Assembly: GCA_964424985.1 (NCBI GenBank)
Contig: CAYRKQ010000004.1
Coordinates: forward strand, 1-54,937
Reading direction: 5' to 3'
Length of the DNA stretch: 54,937 nucleotides
DNA from: CAYRKQ01 sp964424985
GTDB lineage: Bacteria; Patescibacteriota; Saccharimonadia; Saccharimonadales; UBA7683
Numbering within the stretch: position 1 is the first letter of the stretch; each line of letters starts with the position of its first letter. Shown piece by piece: positions 16,874 through 26,161 of this stretch. The notes below the pieces were generated by a model. It saw only the letters and a list, made by a program, of their open reading frames with translations. It did no database searches and was not told the origin of the DNA. Both the position numbers and the translations under genes were made by a program.

Positions 16874-17011
16874 CTAGTAACTAAGGCGCGCGCGGCCTTT
16901 TAGGCGACGGTTTTTAAGCGTTTTCCGGCCAGAGGCTGAACTCATGCGAATACGAAAGCCGTGCTTTTTTTGGGCGTGGCGTTTCTTCGGTTGATGGGTG
17001 CGTTTAGGCAT
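16874..17011 (-). CDS. rpmH: 50S ribosomal protein L34
   Basis: A 45-residue basic protein: MPKRTHQPKKRHAQKKHG at the start, then FRIRMSSASGRKTLKNRR, the universal L34 pattern. The gene is divergent from dnaA and followed directly by rnpA, the classical bacterial origin arrangement. The ATG is preceded by an AGGAGT-like ribosome site (complement of ACTCCT near 17022). It is short and easily missed but unambiguous. Confidence 0.95.
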   Translation of the reverse strand: MPKRTHQPKKRHAQKKHGFRIRMSSASGRKTLKNRRLKGRARLSY

Positions 17012-17071
17012 GGTTGGTAACTCCTGTAACTTCGTTGATTTTTAGTTAGACATATTGTATCACAATTTCCC

Positions 17072-17186
17072 TTTTCCACATAACCCCTTCCTCTTTCCAC
17101 ATGCCCTACCCTGTTAATCTGCGGCTGTGGAAAAGTTTGCTGTGAGAGTGGTGATTCAGTACCGCCCACTATCCACTTGTGGAAAA
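17072..17186. other. DnaA-box cluster upstream of dnaA (oriC candidate, part 1)
   Basis: Three exact TTTTCCACA-type boxes occur: 17072-17080 (plus), 17126-17134 and 17178-17186 (minus). Weaker matches are CTTTCCACA (17093-17101) and CTATCCACT (17169-17177). The cluster fills the rpmH-dnaA spacer. The last box overlaps the -35 region of dnaA and may allow DnaA to repress its own gene. Confidence 0.75.
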
Positions 17187-17200
17187 GTGTCAATCTTTTG

Positions 17201-17233
17201 TATAGTGGTTGGTAGGAAACAAAAGTGAGGGAG
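17201..17233 (+). promoter_or_regulatory. dnaA promoter -10 and ribosome binding site
   Basis: TATAGT at 17201-17206 is the -10; the weak -35 (TTGTGG, 17177-17182) overlaps a DnaA box. The leader is about 25 nt and contains GAGGGAG at 17227-17233, 4 nt before the ATG. Unlike most genes here, dnaA has a normal leader. Confidence 0.6.
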
Positions 17234-17237
17234 CTAC

Positions 17238-18566
17238 ATGTACGATACCGTTTGGCGATCAGTCTTGGCAGAAATAGAGGTCAGTGTTTCGCGGGGAAAC
17301 TACATGACGTGGTTTAAAAACACCGAGCTCTTGGAAGAACGCGATGGCCACGTTACCATAGCCGTGCCCAACGTTTTTGCCCGGCAGCAGTTTGAAATTA
17401 AGTACAACGACACCATTAAAGAACTGCTTGAAAAACACGGGGTGCAGGCCGAGCGAATTTCGTACACCTTCGCCTCTTCTGGCAAAGCACGCCCTAAGGC
17501 AGAGCCACTTCCTGCGCACGTGGCTCAGCCGGCAAAATCAAGTGCCCGGCAGCAGCTTTCCATTAACGAAAAATATACCTTCGATTCATTTATTGTTGGC
17601 TCCAGTAACGAACTTGCGTACGCCGCCTGCCAATCAATTGCCACGAACCCCGGCACCAAGTATAATCCCCTCTTTATTTACGGTGGTGTGGGGCTGGGCA
17701 AAACACACCTTATTCAAGCTGTTGGTAATGGCATTAAACAAACCCGGCCCGAGGCCAAGATTGTCTACGTTTCAACCGAAACCTTTATTAGCGAATTTCT
17801 CGATAGCATTCGGTTTAAAAAACAAGGCTTTGCTGATAAGTACCGTAGCGCTGATGTGCTAATTGTTGACGATATTCAATTTATTGCCGGCAAAGAAAAA
17901 ACCCAAGAAGAGTTCTTTCACACTTTTAACGCGCTGCACCAAGCCAACAAACAGATTATTCTGAGCAGTGATAAATCACCTAAGGCTATTCCGACACTTG
18001 AAGAACGCTTGAGGAGCCGCTTTGAATGGGGTATGGCTATTGATGTGCAAGCTCCAGACTTTGAAACTCGCCAAGCCATTTTACAGGCCAAGGCGCAGCT
18101 GCACGACGTCACGCTTGATTCGCAGGTGGTTGAATACCTAGCTAAAAACATCCAGACGAATATTCGTGAACTGGAAGGCGCACTGAATCAGCTGCTGGCT
18201 TTTTGTGAGCTCCGGCAGATTGAACCAGACCTCATCACCGCCCAAGCCCTCTTGAAAGGGCGCCATCATCGACCCCGATCGCTCACCCCAAAAATGGTGG
18301 TGGAAAGAACCGCCCAACACTTTGACATCAGTGTGAAAGAAATCACTGGCCCCAAACGAGATAAAGACATTGTGCTGCCACGGCAAGTGGCTATGTATCT
18401 GCTACGGAGTGAGCTGCATGTAAGCTTTCCTAAAATTGCCCGGGAACTAGGGCGAACCGATCACACTACGGCGCTGCACTCCATTGATAAAATTGAACAC
18501 CTTTTAACCACCGATTACGTTATGCGTCAGCATTTAGAAGAGATTCGGGAGCTCCTACATGTGTAA
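17238..18566 (+). CDS. dnaA: Chromosomal replication initiator DnaA
   Basis: A 442-residue DnaA. Domain I is short (residues 1-75), with WRSVLAEIEVSVSRGNYMTWF. The AAA+ domain III has Walker A GGVGLGKTHL and Walker B VLIVDDIQFIAGKEKTQEEF. Domain IV carries the box-binding signature ARELGRTDHTTALHSIDKI near the C-terminus. It binds DnaA boxes and opens the origin. Box clusters flank it on both sides and dnaN follows, marking this as the origin region. The ATG at 17238 has a GAGGGAG ribosome site. Confidence 0.98.
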   Translation: MYDTVWRSVLAEIEVSVSRGNYMTWFKNTELLEERDGHVTIAVPNVFARQQFEIKYNDTIKELLEKHGVQAERISYTFASSGKARPKAEPLPAHVAQPAKSSARQQLSINEKYTFDSFIVGSSNELAYAACQSIATNPGTKYNPLFIYGGVGLGKTHLIQAVGNGIKQTRPEAKIVYVSTETFISEFLDSIRFKKQGFADKYRSADVLIVDDIQFIAGKEKTQEEFFHTFNALHQANKQIILSSDKSPKAIPTLEERLRSRFEWGMAIDVQAPDFETRQAILQAKAQLHDVTLDSQVVEYLAKNIQTNIRELEGALNQLLAFCELRQIEPDLITAQALLKGRHHRPRSLTPKMVVERTAQHFDISVKEITGPKRDKDIVLPRQVAMYLLRSELHVSFPKIARELGRTDHTTALHSIDKIEHLLTTDYVMRQHLEEIRELLHV

Positions 18567-18811
18567 AAACTGCGTACAACCTTTGCAAAAGCGCGGGATA
18601 GTTTGGTGGATAAACACTGGTTGTACACAGGCTTTTAAAAGAGTGGCGGCCATCCACGACTTACCCGCAGGTTTACGACGCGCTTTTACCACCTTTACAC
18701 ACATGTCTTTAGCGCTTCTGTGCCAGGTAGAACGTCGCCTCTTTTCCACGCTATCCACAGTGCCTACTATTACTACTATGTATATAAATAATGAAACCAA
18801 CTTGGGGGGCA
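18567..18811. other. dnaA-dnaN spacer with DnaA-box-like sites (oriC candidate, part 2)
   Basis: About 250 bp without a gene. One-mismatch DnaA boxes are GGTGGATAA (18605-18613, minus), TTGTACACA (18621-18629), TTTTCCACG (18742-18750) and CTATCCACA (18751-18759). A short AT-rich stretch with TATATAAATAAT lies at 18780-18791 just before dnaN and could be the unwinding element. Together with the cluster upstream of dnaA it gives a bipartite origin layout as in Bacillus. Confidence 0.6.
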
Positions 18812-18824
18812 GAAGGAGATGAAT

Positions 18825-19922
18825 ATGAAAATTCAAATAACACAGCAGAACTTACAGCGGGCTTTAGCGGTGATGTCCCGGGTGGCAAGCACAAAAACCG
18901 AGTTGCCCATTTTAGCCAACGTCCTCATTGATGCCACCAAAGAGATGGTGTCACTTTCAGCCACTAACCTTGAAGTGGCGGTTATTCATAGAGCCAGCGC
19001 CAAGGTAACAAACCCCGGCAAGGTGGCGGTCCCCGCCCGGCTGTTTTACGAGTTTGTCTCGCAGCTGCCCAAAGATGAAACGGTATCACTGACGCTCGAA
19101 AAAAATAAACTCCTCATTGCGGCGGGCAACTATAGCTCTCACATTCAAGGCACCAACACCGAAGACTTTCCTGCTCTCCCCCAGGTTAGTAATGCGCAGC
19201 ATACCACTATTTCAAACCACACCCTGCAAGATGCAGTAACCAAGACAATTCTGGCCGCCTCGCATGATGAAACCAGGCCGATACTGGGCGGTGTCTATAT
19301 TCATTCGCACAGTAAAAAACTCTACTTTACGGCCACTGACGGCTATCGCTTAGCGGAAGCAGCAACCTCACCACTTTCATTTGATGTCGATTGTGTTGTG
19401 CCCTCACAGGCGCTACAAGAGGTGCTCAAAATGGTACAAGACACAAGCGAAGAAACCAGTGAGCTCTTTTTTGGCGACGGGCAGTTTGCCGTAAAAACTG
19501 AAGACACTCACCTTATTAGCCGACTGGTGGAAGGAGCCTACCCGGAATATCGCCGCCTGATTCCTGAAAAAAGCAGTATTTCTTTTGAAATCAACCGACA
19601 GGAGTTCCAAACAGCAGCCAAGCTGGCTGGTTTATTTGCCCGGGAAAGTGGTGGCAGCATTACTATTACCGCTAGTGAGGATGACAAAAAAGTTATGATC
19701 GCCTCTGTAGCCTCGCAAGTTGGTGATAACAGCTCCTCGGTTGACGCGGTGGTTTCTGGCAGTGGCGCCGTGGTAGTCAACGTTCGCTACCTCAGCGACG
19801 CCCTTAATTGCTTTGAAAGCGAAAAAATAACCTTCCGCTTCGGCGACTCAATCGCCCCCTGCGTCCTGAGCTCAAAACAACAACCAGACTACCAGCACAT
19901 AGTAATGCCCCTCAAAAGCTAG
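18825..19922 (+). CDS. dnaN: DNA polymerase III beta subunit (sliding clamp)
   Basis: A 365-residue clamp of normal length. KIQITQQNLQRALAVMSRVA is the usual start, TKTELPILANVLIDA and TDGYRLAEA are family blocks, and the C-terminal RYLSDALNCFESEKITFRFG and IVMPLKS complete the third domain. It tethers polymerase to DNA. The ATG at 18825 is chosen over 18819, because AGGAG at 18814-18818 is 6 nt away from 18825 but touches 18819. It ends 12 nt from the convergent gene at 19935. Confidence 0.97.
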   Translation: MKIQITQQNLQRALAVMSRVASTKTELPILANVLIDATKEMVSLSATNLEVAVIHRASAKVTNPGKVAVPARLFYEFVSQLPKDETVSLTLEKNKLLIAAGNYSSHIQGTNTEDFPALPQVSNAQHTTISNHTLQDAVTKTILAASHDETRPILGGVYIHSHSKKLYFTATDGYRLAEAATSPLSFDVDCVVPSQALQEVLKMVQDTSEETSELFFGDGQFAVKTEDTHLISRLVEGAYPEYRRLIPEKSSISFEINRQEFQTAAKLAGLFARESGGSITITASEDDKKVMIASVASQVGDNSSSVDAVVSGSGAVVVNVRYLSDALNCFESEKITFRFGDSIAPCVLSSKQQPDYQHIVMPLKS

Positions 19923-19934
19923 CTACTACTATTT

Positions 19935-21470
19935 TTATGGGCCAGCTTTAAAGTAGAGTTTATAACTACTAATATCTAGTCCGGACTCTTTCAGCTGTTT
20001 GATAATCAACTCTTTTTTACGCACGTATTCACTATTGTCGTAGATAAAACTGCCGTTACCCTTGTCTGCATATGCTGAGTCGAGTAGAACCGCGAAGAAA
20101 ATAGACTTCGAAGAATAGTCGCTCGTAATAACTGGCAACTCCTTTATAGTATCGTTCATTAGATCAAGTGGGTCGGTGGGACTTTTACTAACTGAGCTCG
20201 CCGAAGAAAAGTAAGTGCTAAGTGTTGCCAAGCTAGAGCTGTGGGAGCCGGTAAAAAGCACGCCATCCTTAGTGTCGACTAATGAGTCGATTGCCAAGCC
20301 AGTTTCTCGCAGTAAATACGACATACTCCTGTGGGTGTCATAACGGTAAAGCATGTCTGATTGAGTGTAGTATAGGTTGTTACTAACCATAACTGCCAAA
20401 TCTGTGTTTGGGATCATCAGTTCTTTCTTGAGATTTTCAGCATTGAATAGAACGGTTTCTTTAGAGAAGTAATCATGAAAAACAAGTAGCTTGCCACTAC
20501 CCGACAAGCCTATGTTATCTCCATGACCCTCTCCAATTACCTGTGCTTCTTGTTTTCTTACAATCTTGTCATTAACGACATATGTTAGCCCGAAGGCCTT
20601 GCCCATTTGTTCGCCAAACTCATCTTTCTCTACAGTTGGTCGTTCATTGTATGTGACTATCGCTATTCCTTCGCCGAGTACACCTACTACATTTGATGAG
20701 TCGGCTAGATTCGAAGCGTCTTTGGCGAAGGAGTAATCAATAGGTTGCTTATTATAGTCTGAGAAGTAGTAAAGTTTCTTTGTTGCGTCATTTGTGATTA
20801 AAAATTCATTGCCATGCACTGATATTTTCCCAAAAGACGAACCTATGAATTTGCTAACTCGTGGCTCAATGATCGACACTCCCCTAAGGCTTATATACGC
20901 CAACTGTATATAATTATCGGCCTCCTCGCTGGTTCCTTCGTATGTGATAAAGCTCAAAATACCGTCTTTGTAAGGAACGGGTTCAGTCTGGATAGCGACA
21001 CTGGTCAGGTATGGCTGATTTTTAAATACGTCTCCAGCTTGTCGTTTAAATAATTTTCCACCAGAGCAGTAGATGTAGACATTGGTCACATCTCCAAATA
21101 GACAGGTTGCCTCAACTTGATTCGGGGCTACTTTTTCCACCACTTTTTGATTTTCAAAGCTAACATATAAACGCTCAACTCGTAGTGCCCGAACGCGTGG
21201 GTAGGCTGTTGTTTTCATCATACCCTTGGTTGCTCGGAGGCTGTAGTTACCTCGTCGAACAATATTTATGCCATTTCGTAATGCTTTTTCTTTGGCGCCG
21301 TTTTCTGTAGCCGTTAGTGTGAGCTGTTCTGGCGCCTGATCCGGCGCACCGCTAATAATAAGAAAAGAATAGTTGCTTGCCGCGTACAATGCTACTGCTA
21401 TCAAACACAGGAGTATGACAAGAAGCTTGTGGCCCTTAATGTAGTTAATATATTTCATTAGTTTGAACAC
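19935..21470 (-). CDS. Membrane-anchored PEGA/propeller-like protein of the T4SS operon
   Basis: A 511-residue protein of unknown function. A single membrane segment is at residues about 17-40 (LLVILLCLIAVALYAASNY), with the rest outside. Residues about 60-95 (NIVRRGNYSLRATKGMMKTTAYP) look like a PEGA surface domain. The remainder has repeated beta-strand blocks such as LYYFSDYN, KLLVFHDYF and LYRYDTHRSMSYLL that suggest a beta-propeller. It is the last gene of the T4SS operon and overlaps the wall-hydrolase gene by 13 nt, so it probably works at the cell surface with that machine. Function is not known. Confidence 0.6.
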   Translation of the reverse strand: MFKLMKYINYIKGHKLLVILLCLIAVALYAASNYSFLIISGAPDQAPEQLTLTATENGAKEKALRNGINIVRRGNYSLRATKGMMKTTAYPRVRALRVERLYVSFENQKVVEKVAPNQVEATCLFGDVTNVYIYCSGGKLFKRQAGDVFKNQPYLTSVAIQTEPVPYKDGILSFITYEGTSEEADNYIQLAYISLRGVSIIEPRVSKFIGSSFGKISVHGNEFLITNDATKKLYYFSDYNKQPIDYSFAKDASNLADSSNVVGVLGEGIAIVTYNERPTVEKDEFGEQMGKAFGLTYVVNDKIVRKQEAQVIGEGHGDNIGLSGSGKLLVFHDYFSKETVLFNAENLKKELMIPNTDLAVMVSNNLYYTQSDMLYRYDTHRSMSYLLRETGLAIDSLVDTKDGVLFTGSHSSSLATLSTYFSSASSVSKSPTDPLDLMNDTIKELPVITSDYSSKSIFFAVLLDSAYADKGNGSFIYDNSEYVRKKELIIKQLKESGLDISSYKLYFKAGP

Positions 21471-23185
21471 CCCCTTGTTGGTAATGTTGAAAGGTTAATG
21501 TTTGTTTTGCCCTCCCCGAGCTGTCTAAATAAATCCTGAGGGCAGTGTTTTGTTCCATTAATGGAAATGCCAATGTGCAGATGGGGGCCGCTACTATTCC
21601 CCGTGTTGTCAGATGTGAAAATCTGTTGCCCAGCTTTCACTTGTTGTCCGTTTGTTATTTTTTCACTCCCGGGAATTCCATGACAGTAATTAAAGGTGAT
21701 GCCCCCCGGCATATCAACGGAAACGCCGGCACCACATGCGCCACCCGATTTTCTCGCAGTACCTGAGGTCATGCTATAGACTGGTGTACCGGTGGCAACT
21801 GGTATATCAGACGCTGGATAGTCGTGATGGGGCTTGGTGAACCAGTTAGGATTTTCGTTCCAGTATTTTACATCAACTGGCCAGGCAAGATCGCCAACCA
21901 TACTTCCCGAGCCCCCTCCGTTACAGGTCTCTGCGCTGGAAGCCTCTCCCTGCAACGACCCGTATTGATTAAGTGCTGATAATGCATACGCTGTTCTTTT
22001 GTCCAGGTGCTGAACATTCGTTAAAGGCGTCTTGCTTGTGCTACCTCCAATTACTGCAACTTCGTAGAAGCGACCCCAGTACCAAGTGGCGTGCTGATAA
22101 TCCTGCTGTTGCTTCAGGCCTTCGATATCGCCTCGCTGTTCCGCCTCGACAATACTAAACCGAAGTTGAGCATCGAGTGTAAGCGGGTCAAGCCCTTCGC
22201 CTTTTGCCCACTCCACAAGTCTTGGCCACCGATGGCTCTTGTCCCATTGAAAAATACCACGATAACCAGACGGACTGACAATTGTCGGGTCAATATTAGG
22301 GCCAGATTCTGCCATGGCGTTTCCGACCACTCCTGCTGCTTGGTGCGGAGCCAAACCGATATTTAATAGATGCTGAAACATTATTTTTGGGTTTTCACCA
22401 TCTATGGGAACGCTGGCAGTGGTGGTACAGGGGGCGCAGCCTGTGGAGTCCTGCGATGGCGAAGTGCCTGCCCGCCCGCCAGTAGTTCCTGATTTGATGC
22501 CACTTGCAACAACCGGCGCCAGTTTTGTGTAGTCTGGGTGCACTCCGTCCGAGCCGGGTACCACAGTGTTATTGATAACGGTTATGCCCGAGGCTTGAGA
22601 TAGGTGCGTGTTAAACTCCTCCCCTTTGGCATCCTCGTTTGCGTCAATCAGTGAGCCCTTCTGAAGATTTGTGTTAAGCCAAAATATTGGCGCACCTGTT
22701 TTTATATTTGAGACCATCTCCTTGATGCCTTCAGGATTGCCTTTCGCACTGTCCAGATTTGAACCAAGTACTACAAGCACATAATCGGCGTCAGTAAGAT
22801 CTTGAGGCAATGATTTTACAACTTCTATCCCTTTGCTCAATGTCCTGCCTTGAAGGACGTCTCCCTTTATAGACCAACCACTACTTTCGGGCAGCTCTGT
22901 TCGTAGTGTCCCCGGGTTTTTAATAAGACCCTCGCCAAGTGAATCACCAATCACAAATATATCCCCAGGGGCTAAAGGTGTTTGTACTGAGTTGGCAGCA
23001 GCTTTACACTGATCGATATCATAGTAATCAATTCCTAGGTTGAAAAGCCGTATTTGCTCGGGGCTCAGACCTTGGCCATAAACTGGTTGCATCTGTAAAA
23101 ATATATATGCCAGAGCCAGCACTACTAAAAGCATTGGGTTGAGTAGCTTTTTGATGGTGGTTAATTGAGTAAGTATAGTTCTCAT
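21458..23185 (-). CDS. Secreted three-domain wall hydrolase: SGNH-like, lysozyme-like, M23 peptidase
   Basis: A 575-residue protein with a signal peptide (LLVVLALAYIFLQMQPVYGQ). First, an SGNH hydrolase-like domain: FVIGDSLGEGL (block I serine), VVLGSN and DGVHPDYTKLAP. Second, a phage-tail-lysozyme-like domain: GVVGNAMAESGPNIDP and GYRGIFQWD. Third, a LytM/M23 endopeptidase: HHDYPASD, HGIPGSE and GPHLHIGI, with the zinc ligands H, D and HxH all present. The ATG at 23185 is preferred to 23248, which would extend into the upstream gene and add a non-signal N-terminus. It likely opens peptidoglycan for the T4SS or acts on a partner wall. Confidence 0.82.
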   Translation of the reverse strand: MRTILTQLTTIKKLLNPMLLVVLALAYIFLQMQPVYGQGLSPEQIRLFNLGIDYYDIDQCKAAANSVQTPLAPGDIFVIGDSLGEGLIKNPGTLRTELPESSGWSIKGDVLQGRTLSKGIEVVKSLPQDLTDADYVLVVLGSNLDSAKGNPEGIKEMVSNIKTGAPIFWLNTNLQKGSLIDANEDAKGEEFNTHLSQASGITVINNTVVPGSDGVHPDYTKLAPVVASGIKSGTTGGRAGTSPSQDSTGCAPCTTTASVPIDGENPKIMFQHLLNIGLAPHQAAGVVGNAMAESGPNIDPTIVSPSGYRGIFQWDKSHRWPRLVEWAKGEGLDPLTLDAQLRFSIVEAEQRGDIEGLKQQQDYQHATWYWGRFYEVAVIGGSTSKTPLTNVQHLDKRTAYALSALNQYGSLQGEASSAETCNGGGSGSMVGDLAWPVDVKYWNENPNWFTKPHHDYPASDIPVATGTPVYSMTSGTARKSGGACGAGVSVDMPGGITFNYCHGIPGSEKITNGQQVKAGQQIFTSDNTGNSSGPHLHIGISINGTKHCPQDLFRQLGEGKTNINLSTLPTRGCSN

Positions 23186-23196
23186 TATAAATCCTA

Positions 23197-26154
23197 TTAC
23201 GGAGGCGTTGACACCTCTCGTGTGCCCCAGTGCCAATATTCTTTCCAAAGTTGACTAATACCATGTGTACTGGCATTATTGTTCATCCACGTCCATGTCC
23301 CAGATTCTGGAAGCTCACAGCGAGCTTTCTGAGTAGTTTTTTGTAAACATCTGCCACTCATTGCGGCGCTTCCGGTTCCAAGGCCATCAAAGTTGAAATC
23401 AATAGCGAAGCCCATTTGGTGATTAGACTTCCCGGGCTCGGCCACCAAGCCGTTATCTCTGCTTGATTGCGGAGCATCGTCATATAATCTTTTCTGCTGC
23501 TCCATTGTTCGGAAACTGCTGTCGAGGCCGTTGACTACAAGTGGGTGGCCTGCTGCACTTGCCGCCTCTGCTAACTCATAAAAGTTTTTAGAAACCGTTG
23601 AGTTGACTCTTACCTTAGCGCCTGCGGCTAAGCTTGAAATATTTGGGATAATACAGATTTTGATTTTTCTAGGCTTACCGTCAGCATATCCCAGGTAGGC
23701 GCCGTCTTCGGGTTTATAGTCTTTGTCTTCAACGGTTCTTGAATCGCAGGGTACATCATCGGTATCATCTTCGCTGTCGGCAGCGCCATCGGCTGTCGTG
23801 GCTGTAGCGGTAGGGGTGTCAAATCCAAGCAGTTGGCAGGAGTCGGCTTCGCCGTTGTAGCAATTCTCTGCTTCTAGAGTCATTACGTCCATAATGTAAA
23901 ATCGTACACGCGTCCAGTCCTCGCTCGTGTCATTACATCCGGCGGCTTCATCACGAGCCTTACTAAGATATCTTGTGCCTTGAGGAACCGGAGTTAAGCC
24001 GCCTTCATCATCGACTTCAAAGCCAAAGCAATCTCTAACTCTATCTTTATCTAACCCTATATCATTGATAACTTTATCTTCGTTTTCAAACGGGTTTTCA
24101 TACCGCTCATCATTAAGTTCAGCTTGGCTGAAGCCAACTTGCTTAACTTTATCACCGAAGACTTCCTTAAAGCTTGATGAGCCCTGCGCCTTGGCGGTTC
24201 CGGTGAGCGCACCAGCATACATTTGAGGGGTGCTCACTGTATTTGAAAATGCAAAAGAGGCCATGCCGCTTAGTGCGACCCTAGGGTCTCGCGTTGCGGG
24301 TAGCGACATTAGTGCCGTTGAGGTTATTGAATCTTGCTCTCTGGGGCTAAATAGCCGTGCCAGTAATGGCTTCTTTTTAAATTCCGCTAGCCGTTTATCT
24401 CGCAGGTAAGCTTGCTGCTTACTCTGTTCTTGGTCGGTGAGTTCCCTCCCGCCAAAAGTTAGGGCATGTTCGTTACCTCCTAGCAAAGAGCCCCACACTG
24501 TGTAGCTACCTAATACCGCCCCTGTAACATCGTCCTTAATCTGTGTTCCAGCCAGTGATGACACCATCCACTCCACAATACCACTACTTGCTATAACGGC
24601 ATTCTGTATCTCGCCTAACACAACCGCAGTTATACCGCCACTCAATAAATCAACAGTCCAGCCAACTGCCCTATTGGTTACAAACCCACACGCCTTACCG
24701 ATTAACTCTTCGCCGCCAATTTTTCTAAATATCTCTATAACAGGGTTGCCTGCATTTGTTGGGTGGGCTTCATTTGGAAGGCTGGGGCCAGTCGCTGGCT
24801 GGCCGTTAAGATATTGTACTTCTCTTGCTTGGTTCCAAGAGCGTTCACTCTTCTCGGCGCTTGCATCATAAAGATCTTGTGTGGCAAAGCCGATTTCGTC
24901 TATATCAACTTGCCCCGACTGTAGTTGCGTACCGAGTGACATATATCTTGCGCCTGTTCGTATCAGAGGTAACACCACATTGGCTGTACGCAACTCAGAT
25001 GCGGAGTCGACAATTTGATAAGCGGCACATACAAGACCGACTACGGCCACTCCTTTTGCCGCTTTGTTCACCCGGGACTTTATCTCGGGCTCACTATTTA
25101 CATCGATGGAATCTGTTTCAGGTATCTTGTTGCCATCGGGATCGACATTGCCCGAGTCCCCGGTTGAAGTAACCGATCCTGCTGGTTTTGCACCCTCTCG
25201 TATCGCTGCTCGTTTTTTTTCACGGTAAGTATCGTATTTTACTTTAGCATTTTGTGCCAAACGATGAGACTCTACGTTGGCAAAGTTCACACCAGCTTTT
25301 ATTTTTAGTACTCGCGCACCAAGCACGCCTGGCTTGACGTCAAGATTTTTCAGTCCGGTCTTCAGTTTCATGATGTTTGCTCGTGCTGTATTTGCGCGTC
25401 CACCAAAAGGGTCAATTTCTATATAACGTCTACCCCCAGTGTCGACCGTTCCGGCCTTGACTTCAAACTCCCCCCCGACGCCTGAGGCGCGGAATTTTCC
25501 TTCGTTGGCTGGATCAATCTCGATACGCACGAGTCTTCCCCGTTCAAACACAGGCTCCATACCCTGTGCTCCTAGCTTTGCTTCAAATTTCTTTACTGAC
25601 CTTCGGCTTAGCATTGACACCTTCCCAAGCCGACGCATTTCTCTTTGGTCGGGATACTTAAGATAGCGGTAGGCGCGACCTAAGCGGTCTTCTGAGCTGT
25701 TGTTCGTGCCGTCAAAACCGAAGCCACTCAAAAGTTTAGAAATCTGTAGTATTTGAAATGGCTGAATTGCCATAAATCCTGCAATAAGTAACCCAATGCC
25801 AACACCGGTAGCCACAGTTGCGCCCGAGGATACTTTATGGTTGCGTATGAAGCCGGTAAATTTTTGTCTTCTGCTCTTCTTTATGGTTGGATCGGTAGCT
25901 TCAGGAGATGGTTTATATAAAGACTCTCCAGCACTTTCAGAGATTGCGTTTTTCTCAGCTTTCGCTTCTTCACTTTCGGTGGGTGGAGGTTGTTTTTCAA
26001 GGTCGGGAAGCTCGTGGTCGCGAGCTATTGCATTGCCTCGGTCATCCAAGGCCTGCATATCCGGCTGGCCGACAATTGAATCAAAGGTATCGTGGTAATT
26101 CTCCTCGGAAGGATTCGGTACTTCTTGTTCGGGTTTGTCTGTTTTTGTGCTCAT
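23197..26154 (-). CDS. Large membrane protein with C-terminal VanY-type D,D-carboxypeptidase domain
   Basis: A 985-residue protein. An acidic cytoplasmic N-terminus (residues 1-110) is followed by a membrane segment near 115-140 (VATGVGIGLLIAGFMAIQPF). A long helical middle contains further hydrophobic stretches around 375 and 505-545. The C-terminal about 130 residues form a VanY/M15B peptidase: SFRTMEQQKRLYDD, zinc motif SNHQMGFAID (S910, H912, D919) and EYWHW (E972, H975). Such domains trim D-Ala from peptidoglycan stems. It lies between VirB4 (7-nt gap) and the hydrolase (11-nt gap), so it probably anchors peptidoglycan remodelling to the secretion channel. Confidence 0.82.
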   Translation of the reverse strand: MSTKTDKPEQEVPNPSEENYHDTFDSIVGQPDMQALDDRGNAIARDHELPDLEKQPPPTESEEAKAEKNAISESAGESLYKPSPEATDPTIKKSRRQKFTGFIRNHKVSSGATVATGVGIGLLIAGFMAIQPFQILQISKLLSGFGFDGTNNSSEDRLGRAYRYLKYPDQREMRRLGKVSMLSRRSVKKFEAKLGAQGMEPVFERGRLVRIEIDPANEGKFRASGVGGEFEVKAGTVDTGGRRYIEIDPFGGRANTARANIMKLKTGLKNLDVKPGVLGARVLKIKAGVNFANVESHRLAQNAKVKYDTYREKKRAAIREGAKPAGSVTSTGDSGNVDPDGNKIPETDSIDVNSEPEIKSRVNKAAKGVAVVGLVCAAYQIVDSASELRTANVVLPLIRTGARYMSLGTQLQSGQVDIDEIGFATQDLYDASAEKSERSWNQAREVQYLNGQPATGPSLPNEAHPTNAGNPVIEIFRKIGGEELIGKACGFVTNRAVGWTVDLLSGGITAVVLGEIQNAVIASSGIVEWMVSSLAGTQIKDDVTGAVLGSYTVWGSLLGGNEHALTFGGRELTDQEQSKQQAYLRDKRLAEFKKKPLLARLFSPREQDSITSTALMSLPATRDPRVALSGMASFAFSNTVSTPQMYAGALTGTAKAQGSSSFKEVFGDKVKQVGFSQAELNDERYENPFENEDKVINDIGLDKDRVRDCFGFEVDDEGGLTPVPQGTRYLSKARDEAAGCNDTSEDWTRVRFYIMDVMTLEAENCYNGEADSCQLLGFDTPTATATTADGAADSEDDTDDVPCDSRTVEDKDYKPEDGAYLGYADGKPRKIKICIIPNISSLAAGAKVRVNSTVSKNFYELAEAASAAGHPLVVNGLDSSFRTMEQQKRLYDDAPQSSRDNGLVAEPGKSNHQMGFAIDFNFDGLGTGSAAMSGRCLQKTTQKARCELPESGTWTWMNNNASTHGISQLWKEYWHWGTREVSTPP

Positions 26155-26161
26155 GAGCTTG

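Noticed and set aside
18559..18822. Small protein in the dnaA-dnaN spacer
   Set aside because: No ribosome site, poor coding character and overlap with DnaA boxes; better explained as origin DNA.
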